A DNA stretch of 10,178 bases from positions 1 through 10,178 of the forward strand of contig CAUUKX010000077.1 of the NCBI GenBank assembly GCA_963545585.1, in the 5' to 3' direction. This DNA comes from W11650 sp963545585. GTDB taxonomy: Bacteria; Bacillota; Clostridia; Lachnospirales; Vallitaleaceae. The translations under genes were made by a program, and so were the position numbers. This document shows positions 5,577-10,178 of the stretch, in pieces; within the stretch, counting starts at the first letter, position 1, and every line of letters begins with the position of its first letter. The notes under the pieces are model-generated. The model saw only the letters and a program-made list of their open reading frames with translations, was not told the origin of the DNA and searched no databases.

Positions 5577-6848
5577 ATGAACAGAGATTATTTAAAGCAG
5601 ATATTGCTTGACCAAAAAGAGATGTACTTAAAGGAAGGAATGATCCGGCGGGATTATGAGCTGGAGGATACGGTTAATTATTGCTTTGTCGGCATAAGAC
5701 GCACCGGCAAATCCTATATGATGTATCAGCAGATCAGGCGTCTGCTGGCTGCCGGTATTCGGCCGGAGCAAATTTTATATGCGAACTTTGAGGACGAGCG
5801 TTTTTTGGAAATCGGCACAGAAGATTTGAACCTAATATTGGAAATCGGTATGGAAACGGCAGGGTCAAACCAAAAACCCTATATTTTTCTGGACGAAATT
5901 CAGAATATAAAAGGCTGGGAAAAATTTGTCCGCCGCTTGGCGGATATGAAATACAAAATAAATATTACCGGCAGCAACAGTCAAATGTTAAGCGGTGAAA
6001 TTGCCTCAACTCTGGGCGGGCGGTTTATGATTGTCCAGATATTTCCATATTCTTTTGCGGAGTATTTGCTGGCGCTGGGCAAGGCCAAGGATTATTTGCA
6101 GGCAGTCAGCACGGCGGTTAAGGCTGATTTGGTTAAGGCCTACGAGGAATATATCAAATTTGGGGCATTTCCGGAAATTATAACCATTCGGAACAAGCGG
6201 GAATATTTAAGCAGCATTTATCAAACCATATATATTGGCGATATTATCACCAGAAATAAGATTACCAATGATTTTGCCATCCGCCTGATTTTAAAAAAAA
6301 TAGCAGAATCGGTTATGAGGCCAATATCCTATAATCGACTGACCAATATCTTAAAAAATGCAGGGCTATCGATTGGCAAACAGACAGTGATAAATTATGT
6401 CGGCTATATGCGGGATTCCTATTTGCTTTTTACCATTTACAGCTACACGGCAAAGTTAGCAGTCAAGGAAACCGTGCCTAAGTATTACTTTATGGATGTC
6501 GGTCTTTTGGGGCTGCTGGTTATGGACAGTGCGGCAGCACGGCTGGAAAATCTGGTGGCAATTGAACTAATTCGCCGATATGGTCAGGACAATGTGTTTT
6601 ATTTTGAAACTAATGTTGAAATTGACTTTTACGTACCGACAGCAAATCTGGCCATTCAGGTCAGCTGCAAAGTTTTGGATGATTTTGATACCAAAACAAG
6701 AGAAGTAAATGCATTTGTCAGGCTTCGGAATTTTATTCCAGACGCTGAATGCCTGCTGCTTACTAATAGTGAGGAAGCAGAGCTGGAGCAGAATGGAATC
6801 CCGATTCATGTTGTTCCGATGTGGAAGTGGCTGCTGACCGGGAAATAA
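5577..6848 (+). CDS. AAA+ ATPase with DUF4143-type C-terminal domain
   Basis: The 423-residue protein belongs to the widespread AAA_14/DUF4143 family of ATPases, whose cellular role is not established. The N-terminal AAA module carries the Walker A GIRRTGKS (39-46), matching the family's GxRRxGKT/S, the Walker B YIFLDE (102-107), a sensor-like TGSNS (131-135) and an arginine in GGR (147-149). The C-terminal part has the family's RLENLVAIELIRR segment (322-334) and a PD-(D/E)XK-like core: E348, D350 in EIDFYV, then IQVS (360-363). Here Gln361 takes the place of the Glu and Ser363 of the Lys in the IEVK motif of many relatives, as in the known QVS subgroup, so nuclease activity is doubtful. GGTGA (5566-5570) is the ribosome binding site, six bases upstream. 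The methyltransferase gene follows after 145 bases without a clear terminator. Confidence 0.93.
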   Translation: MNRDYLKQILLDQKEMYLKEGMIRRDYELEDTVNYCFVGIRRTGKSYMMYQQIRRLLAAGIRPEQILYANFEDERFLEIGTEDLNLILEIGMETAGSNQKPYIFLDEIQNIKGWEKFVRRLADMKYKINITGSNSQMLSGEIASTLGGRFMIVQIFPYSFAEYLLALGKAKDYLQAVSTAVKADLVKAYEEYIKFGAFPEIITIRNKREYLSSIYQTIYIGDIITRNKITNDFAIRLILKKIAESVMRPISYNRLTNILKNAGLSIGKQTVINYVGYMRDSYLLFTIYSYTAKLAVKETVPKYYFMDVGLLGLLVMDSAAARLENLVAIELIRRYGQDNVFYFETNVEIDFYVPTANLAIQVSCKVLDDFDTKTREVNAFVRLRNFIPDAECLLLTNSEEAELEQNGIPIHVVPMWKWLLTGK

Positions 6849-6920
6849 AATTTAAGATTGGTACGCCAGTGGAAAGGAAACGCACGGAACATGGTTTGCA
6901 GTACAGGAATGTAAAAAGCT

Positions 6921-6950
6921 GCTGCCGGAAAGGCTATGGCTTTCGGCAGC
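6921..6950 (+). other. Stable hairpin between the ATPase and methyltransferase genes
   Basis: GCTGCC and GAAAG (6921-6932, one bulged G) pair with CTTTC and GGCAGC (6940-6950) around a seven-base loop. No T run follows, so it is a weak terminator candidate; it could instead stabilise mRNA or separate the expression of two genes on one transcript. Confidence 0.45.
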
Positions 6951-6993
6951 GGGCGGGAACAATAGGCAAATTGCGGAAAATATAGGAGATGCG

Positions 6994-7833
6994 ATGACGA
7001 TGGAAAAAGTTAGGATAGAAAAAAATACGGTTCAAGAAACGCTGATGGTTCCGCTATACGGAAGAAAAATGTGTTCTGAAAAGTTTCCTGAACTCTATAC
7101 CGATAGTTTTGCCGAAAAATTATGTGCCAGATTAGATTATGATTTTACAGAATTAGAAAAAAAGAATCATTCATTTTTGTATGAATTCGGTTCGCTTGAA
7201 GCGGCAATGAGGCAGCTGGATATTATTTGGGAGATTAAAGAATATCTGAAAAAGCATCCGAAAGCAACGCTGGTAAATCTTGGCTGCGGCTTAGATGAAA
7301 CGGGAAAGGCTTGCGACAATGGGCTTTGCCATATTGTAAATGTGGATTTTCCCGATGTGATAGCAGTTCGTAAAGCGCTGATTGCTGATGAGGCTCGAGA
7401 AAAGAGCATTGCCTGCGACTTGAAAGATTATTCGTGGATGGATCAGATTGATAGTGCGGAGGGTGCCATTTTCTTTGCGGCGGGAGTATTTCATTATTTT
7501 AAGATGGCGGAAGTAAAGGCGCTGGTATTAGAGCTTGCCTCAAGATATAAAGGCGGCTGCTTGGTGTTTGATAGTGTAGGTAAGCTTGGTTTGAAGCTGA
7601 TGATGTCAAAAACGCTGAAAAATATGGGGATTCGTGATGTCGAGGGATTCTTTTATGTCAACAATCCGATAAGAGAACTAAACTGGTCAGAAAAAATAAA
7701 AGTGACTTCAAAAGGCTATATGTTAGGGTATTATGACATGAAAAGCCCTAATATTCGTTGTTCTCATCGTTTCCTTGCGCGAATAGGCGATGGGATGATG
7801 AAGATGGCGATTAACAAAATGGAGTTTGAATAA
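6994..7833 (+). CDS. SAM-dependent O-methyltransferase, leucine carboxyl methyltransferase/TcmP type
   Basis: The 279-residue cytoplasmic protein has the SAM-binding motif I VNLGCGLDETG (94-104), the acidic strand IVNVDFPDVI (114-123) with Asp118 expected to hold the SAM ribose, a later ACDLKDYSWMD (140-150) for the adenine site, and GVFHYF (164-169). The LGCGLD...VDFPDV...R spacing is that of the leucine carboxyl methyltransferase/COG3315 group, which includes the polyketide O-methyltransferase TcmP. The substrate cannot be read from the sequence. AGGAG (6984-6988) lies five bases before the chosen ATG; a second ATG at 7000 is possible. No promoter is evident in the 145-base gap, so read-through from the ATPase promoter is plausible. 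No biosynthetic neighbours suggest a natural-product role. Confidence 0.88.
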   Translation: MTMEKVRIEKNTVQETLMVPLYGRKMCSEKFPELYTDSFAEKLCARLDYDFTELEKKNHSFLYEFGSLEAAMRQLDIIWEIKEYLKKHPKATLVNLGCGLDETGKACDNGLCHIVNVDFPDVIAVRKALIADEAREKSIACDLKDYSWMDQIDSAEGAIFFAAGVFHYFKMAEVKALVLELASRYKGGCLVFDSVGKLGLKLMMSKTLKNMGIRDVEGFFYVNNPIRELNWSEKIKVTSKGYMLGYYDMKSPNIRCSHRFLARIGDGMMKMAINKMEFE

Positions 7834-7880
7834 CTTGATTTCCCATATTTGACAGAACAGTTTTTTAGAGAGATCACCCA

Positions 7881-7914
7881 CCCGGGCAGAAATGCACAGC
7901 ATTTCGATTAGGGG
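7881..7914 (+). repeat. Hairpin repeat, copy 1
   Basis: CCCGGGCAGAAATGC, then ACA, GCATTTC and GATTAGGGG. The centre GAAATGC/GCATTTC is a perfect 7-bp stem. A diverged copy in inverse orientation is at the right end of the window (10145-10178). The two differ at about seven of 34 positions, all of them transitions. Confidence 0.6.
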
Positions 7915-8005
7915 AAAGTTGAGCGAATAAAATTAGAAACGATTGAGGGAAAACAGGCAAAGAAAAAGTGGCAAATACTTGTCTTGCACCCCGAATAAAA
8001 AACAG

Positions 8006-8048
8006 AGCTGCCGGCAGTGACGCTGCCATCACTGTCAGCAGCTTTTTC
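8006..8048. terminator. Bidirectional intrinsic terminator between the methyltransferase and aldo-keto reductase
   Basis: AGCTGC (8006-8011) and CAGTGA (8015-8020) pair with TCACTG (8029-8034) and GCAGCT (8038-8043), separated by a symmetric three-base internal loop. Five T residues follow on the plus strand. On the minus strand the stem is followed within a few bases by a T run (complement of the A run at 7997-8002), so it can serve both converging genes. Confidence 0.8.
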
Positions 8049-8157
8049 TTTATTATGTCTTTCTCTGCCAAGGGCTTTGCCTTTTGTCCGGCGGCAGCCT
8101 ATAAAAGACGGCAGGGAAAGGAGAATGAATGGTTATCGTTTTGGTCGCTCAAATATG

Positions 8158-9159
8158 TTAAATCTTCTGGGTGGCCAAAATATAGATTTCTTTTAATTCC
8201 TGAGCGGTGAATTGTAAGTTTTCTAAGGCTTTTACATTTTCCTCCACCTGCTCCGGCCGGCTGGCACCAATAATGACGGAAGTAATGGCTTTATCCTGTA
8301 ACAGCCAAGCAATTGCCATTTGCGACAAAGTTTGTCCCCGTTTTTGGGCTAAGAAGTTCAGCTCGATTAAACGAATTTTCATTTCCTGAGTCAGCTTTTG
8401 TTTAAGCCCGGTGTTGGCTTTGTAGTAGCGTGAATCCTCCGGAACACCGTCTAAGTAGCGGCTGGTTAAAAGTCCCTGTGACAGCGGCGAATAAACGGCC
8501 AAACCGATACCATTTTGCTCGGCAAAGTTCTTCAAGCCGTCGTCCTCAATCCAGCGGTTTAAGATGGAGTAAGAAGGCTGATTAACAATAAACGGTGTTT
8601 TCAGTTCTTTGAAAATCTTGGCGATTTTTTTGGTTTGCTCCTGATTGTAATTGGAGATTCCGACATAAAGGGCTTTGCCCTGACGGACAACCTGATCCAG
8701 TGCCAGTGCGGTTTCTTCCAGCGGTGTTTCCGGATCGTAAACATGATGATAGAAGATATCAACATAGTCAAGATCCATGCGTTTTAAGCTGTCCTCTAAA
8801 GAAGTAATCAGATACTTGCGGCAGCCGTTTTTGGTGCCGTAAGGGCCGGGCCACATATCATATCCGGCTTTGGTGGCAATACAAAGCTCGTTCCGGTACT
8901 GCCCCAGACCTTTTTTCAAAATAGTGCCGAAGTTCAGCTCGGCCGTGCCGTTATAGGGATAACCGTAATTATTGGCTAAATCAAAATAAGTGATGCCGTG
9001 GTCAAAAGCAGTCCGGCAGATTTGCTCCATTTGAGCGATATTGCTTTCATGGCCAAAGTTCTGCCATAGGCCGAGAGCCAGTGCCGACAGCTTTAAGCCG
9101 CTGTTGCCGCAGCGATGGTAAGGCATTTGTTCATAGCGTTTTTCATTTGCCTGATACAT
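8158..9159 (-). CDS. Aldo-keto reductase, YghZ / L-glyceraldehyde 3-phosphate reductase type
   Basis: The 333-residue cytoplasmic NADPH-dependent oxidoreductase folds as a TIM barrel. The catalytic tetrad is D60, Y65 (FDLANNYG), K97 (ATKAGYDMWPGPYG) and H139 (DIFYHH). Long stretches such as HRCGNSGLKLSALALGLWQNFG, SLKRMDLDYVDIFYHH and KALYVGISNYN follow E. coli YghZ closely, which reduces L-glyceraldehyde 3-phosphate and detoxifies methylglyoxal-like aldehydes. The C-terminal SVIIGASRPEQVEEN is the cofactor phosphate-binding region. The open frame extends 60 codons further upstream, but the ATG at 9159 has an ideal AAGGAGGA seven bases before it, and the extension runs into a repeat and over the promoter. 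It converges on the methyltransferase gene, sharing a terminator. Confidence 0.93.
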   Translation of the reverse strand: MYQANEKRYEQMPYHRCGNSGLKLSALALGLWQNFGHESNIAQMEQICRTAFDHGITYFDLANNYGYPYNGTAELNFGTILKKGLGQYRNELCIATKAGYDMWPGPYGTKNGCRKYLITSLEDSLKRMDLDYVDIFYHHVYDPETPLEETALALDQVVRQGKALYVGISNYNQEQTKKIAKIFKELKTPFIVNQPSYSILNRWIEDDGLKNFAEQNGIGLAVYSPLSQGLLTSRYLDGVPEDSRYYKANTGLKQKLTQEMKIRLIELNFLAQKRGQTLSQMAIAWLLQDKAITSVIIGASRPEQVEENVKALENLQFTAQELKEIYILATQKI

Positions 9160-9205
9160 AGTAAGTCCTCCTTCCGGTACATTTATTTGGTTGCTGATTG
9201 AATTC

Positions 9206-9214
9206 ATTATAACA
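9206..9214 (-). promoter_or_regulatory. Extended -10 promoter of the aldo-keto reductase, at the edge of repeat copy A
   Basis: Read on the minus strand this is TGTTATAAT, a perfect hexamer with TGn extension, 47 bases before the ATG. The -35 position falls within the terminal inverted repeat of copy A and has no consensus (TCGCAC at 17 bases). The second repeat copy has an equivalent TGGTATAAT at the same offset (9360-9368). Confidence 0.65.
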
Positions 9215-9353
9215 TAGATTTGGCGTGAGTGCGAGAAAATCCTTGCGGATTTTCTCTCCGCATCAGCACTCATATAGCCTGTTCGGCAAAAATGCTTTCG
9301 CACGCCAGCGTGCTTCGCATTGTTGCCTCCAGCCTGCACTCACGCTTTTATTG
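9206..9353. repeat. Structured tandem repeat, copy A
   Basis: The core (9223-9345) is bounded by a perfect 10-bp inverted repeat GCGTGAGTGC/GCACTCACGC. Inside are two hairpin arms: GAGAAAATCC/GGATTTTCTC (9233-9242 with 9247-9256) and GGCAAAAATGC/GCATTGTTGCC (9285-9295 with 9317-9327, one mismatch), the second capped by GCACGC/GCGTGC (9300-9313). Together they form a three-way junction. The similarity to copy B extends left over the -10 element and right to CTTTTATT. It resembles a non-autonomous mobile or REP-like element. Confidence 0.75.
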
Positions 9354-9359
9354 CGCAAT

Positions 9360-9368
9360 ATTATACCA
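9360..9368 (-). promoter_or_regulatory. Second extended -10 element, at the edge of repeat copy B
   Basis: Minus-strand TGGTATAAT lies 12 bases outside the core of copy B, exactly as TGTTATAAT lies outside copy A. It would transcribe across copy A toward the aldo-keto reductase. No good -35 is visible. Confidence 0.45.
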
Positions 9369-9511
9369 TAAATCAAGCGTGAGTGAGAGAAAATCCTGCG
9401 GATTTTCTCTCCGCATCAGCGCTCATATAGGCTGTTCGGCAAAAATGCTTATGCCCGCAAGCGTGCTTCGCATTGTTGCCTCCAGCCTGCACTCGTATAG
9501 TCTCTTTTATT
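9360..9511. repeat. Structured tandem repeat, copy B
   Basis: A direct copy of A offset by 154 bases, differing at about 8 of 119 core positions. The first hairpin arm (9387-9396 with 9400-9409) is perfect, but the cap of the second arm has one mismatch and the outer stem is eroded on the right, leaving only GAGTG/CACTC. It ends about a dozen bases before the stop of the minus-strand gene at 9523, so its hairpins may act as that gene's terminator. Confidence 0.75.
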
Positions 9512-9522
9512 TTTTTAAATTA

Positions 9523-9885
9523 TCATGCCTGCGCCAGCGGAACGGCCAGATGAACATCTTCCCAACTGCTTGGTACTTTGTACCATAATGCACCGAAAAA
9601 CTTTTTTTGATAGGAACGGTCTCCGCCGGGCGCTTTGCTGCAGGTAAAATGAAAAGGAATATAATCAATGGAATTAACCGAAACGGGAATATTAGCCAGC
9701 ATGGAGGCAGAAAAAGAAATGTCAAACGGCAGGCAAAATTCAAAATCAAAAATTAGAAAAGTAAACTTTTTCTTTTCGGAAACAGGAATGTCCTGATCGG
9801 ATTCCCGCATCGACAAAAAAGTGAAAGAAGAAAAGGGAGTCGCTTTTTCGGTGTATGAATCAGGGGGATCAAAGGTTTGACGCAT
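9523..9885 (-). CDS. Hypothetical protein, 120 aa
   Basis: I do not recognise this protein. It has no signal peptide or obvious membrane segment. It is rich in Phe and Ser, with a central stretch of alternating hydrophobic and polar residues (KKKFTFLIFDFEFCLPFDISFSASML, about 39-64) suggesting beta strands, and a C-terminal segment with WYKVPSSWEDVHLAVPLAQA. The start at 9885 has AAAGGA about eight bases upstream, which supports real expression, as does a frame that stays open across most of the gap between repeats. A weak promoter candidate on the minus strand is TTTACT and TATATT spaced by 16 bases around 9957-9985. The gene ends about 12 bases from repeat copy B, so truncation by the repeat cannot be excluded. 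A shorter overlapping frame (9507-9749) looks like a shadow. Confidence 0.6.
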   Translation of the reverse strand: MRQTFDPPDSYTEKATPFSSFTFLSMRESDQDIPVSEKKKFTFLIFDFEFCLPFDISFSASMLANIPVSVNSIDYIPFHFTCSKAPGGDRSYQKKFFGALWYKVPSSWEDVHLAVPLAQA

Positions 9886-10076
9886 GACATGATTCCTTTC
9901 TTAAACAAACAGTTTGGCTCGGAGCGAAACACCGCGCCGAACAGAACACAAAAGAAATATATTTGAGTTAGGAATCAAGTAAAAAGATAATAAAGCGAAA
10001 TCAAACATATTGCTCTACATCTTAAGTATCGGCTGTATTTTTAAAATCTTAACAGCTCGCTGAATGAAAATCTTAA

Positions 10077-10105
10077 TTGACAAAGCTGGTAAAAGTCCTT
10101 AAAAT
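10077..10105 (+). promoter_or_regulatory. Near-consensus rightward promoter
   Basis: A perfect TTGACA (10077-10082) and TAAAAT (10100-10105), one base from the TATAAT consensus, are spaced by the optimal 17 bases. Transcription would start near 10112 and run out of the window. It is the best -35/-10 pair in the window. Confidence 0.7.
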
Positions 10106-10144
10106 AAAAGTTACAGTTTAGGAAAGCCATTTGTGGGCGACCTG

Positions 10145-10178
10145 CCCCTGATTGGAGTGCTGCGCACTTCTGCCCGGG
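10145..10178 (-). repeat. Hairpin repeat, copy 2 (cut by the window edge)
   Basis: Read on the minus strand it begins CCCGGGCAGAAGTGC and ends AATCAGGGG, matching 7881-7914 with only transition differences. On the plus strand GGAGTGC/GCACTTC forms a 7-bp stem with one G-U pair, so pairing is kept despite the changes. Confidence 0.6.

Larger units (their letters stand above)
7834..8157. other. Spacer between convergent genes
   Basis: This stretch contains a hairpin repeat (7881-7914), a bidirectional terminator (8006-8048) and further dyad symmetry around 8066-8099 (an AAGGGC...GCCTTT hairpin flanked by CTGCC and GGCAG). Short frames of 65 to 80 codons on both strands run across the terminator, lack good ribosome binding sites and resemble no known protein. 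I see no gene here. Confidence 0.6.
9886..10178. other. Right-end intergenic region
   Basis: Beyond the ribosome binding site of the hypothetical gene this region is A/T-rich and non-coding up to about 10076. It then holds a rightward promoter (10077-10105) and G/C-rich hairpins including a repeat copy (10145-10178). A GTG at 10133 opens a frame to the window edge, but this lies in repeat DNA and is not credible as it stands. Confidence 0.5.

Noticed and set aside
7849..7854. TTGACA as a promoter ahead of hairpin repeat copy 1
   Set aside because: No -10-like hexamer exists at 16 to 19 bases downstream.
8129..8161. Ten-codon ORF after AAAGGAG
   Set aside because: The ribosome binding site is good but the frame is too short to support and overlaps the end of the reductase gene.
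7874..8210. Overlapping frames of 65 (minus) and 80 (plus) codons
   Set aside because: Both run through a bidirectional terminator, lack good start signals and resemble no protein family.
9160..9339. 60-codon N-terminal extension of the aldo-keto reductase
   Set aside because: It covers repeat copy A and the TGTTATAAT promoter, while the ATG at 9159 has an ideal ribosome binding site and matches the usual start of the family.
9229..9588. 119-codon plus-strand frame with an internally repeated peptide
   Set aside because: The peptide repeat is simply the translation of the two tandem DNA repeats; no ribosome binding site precedes it and it overlaps the reductase promoter and the minus-strand gene.

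Overview
The window looks like a chromosomal stretch from a low- to mid-GC Gram-positive bacterium, most likely a member of the Clostridia. The reasons are strong AGGAGG-type ribosome binding sites, A/T-rich intergenic DNA, sigma-A-like promoters (several with an extended TGnTATAAT -10), a lipobox lipoprotein, and four tRNA genes without an encoded CCA end. The call is from general character only, since no rRNA or species marker is present.

Layout: (1) 1-600 holds four plus-strand tRNA genes (Trp-CCA, Asp-GTC, Val-TAC, elongator Met-CAT), closed by a strong intrinsic terminator. (2) 598-906 is A/T-rich spacer leading to a small secreted lipoprotein of unknown function (907-1506), followed by a terminator. 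(3) 1660-1791 holds the C-terminal remnant of a HicB-type antitoxin. (4) A TGTTATAAT promoter and an approximately 240-nt leader precede glgB (glycogen branching enzyme, 727 aa), which ends at a strong terminator. (5) A MerR/TipAS-type regulator follows, with a 19-bp-spacer promoter and an internal in-frame ribosome binding site exactly at the domain boundary. (6) An array of four TGTCTT boxes, phased at 33, 32 and 33 bp, surrounds the promoter of an AAA+ ATPase with a DUF4143-type C-terminus (5577-6848). A methyltransferase of the leucine carboxyl methyltransferase/TcmP type (6994-7833) lies downstream. (7) A bidirectional terminator separates this from a convergent minus-strand aldo-keto reductase of the YghZ type (8158-9159). 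(8) Upstream of that reductase lie two tandem copies (154-bp period) of a structured repeat carrying an outward-facing -10 element, then a minus-strand hypothetical gene (9523-9885). (9) The right end holds a near-consensus rightward promoter and one copy of a hairpin repeat whose partner lies at 7881-7914.

The genes do not form one obvious pathway. Most are single-gene transcription units separated by terminators. GlgB serves glycogen storage, the MerR/TipAS protein probably senses a hydrophobic drug-like ligand and controls its own promoter, and the ATPase is probably under a dedicated regulator acting through the phased boxes. The most unusual signals are the phased box array, the TipAL/TipAS-like internal start, and the tandem promoter-bearing repeat next to the aldo-keto reductase.
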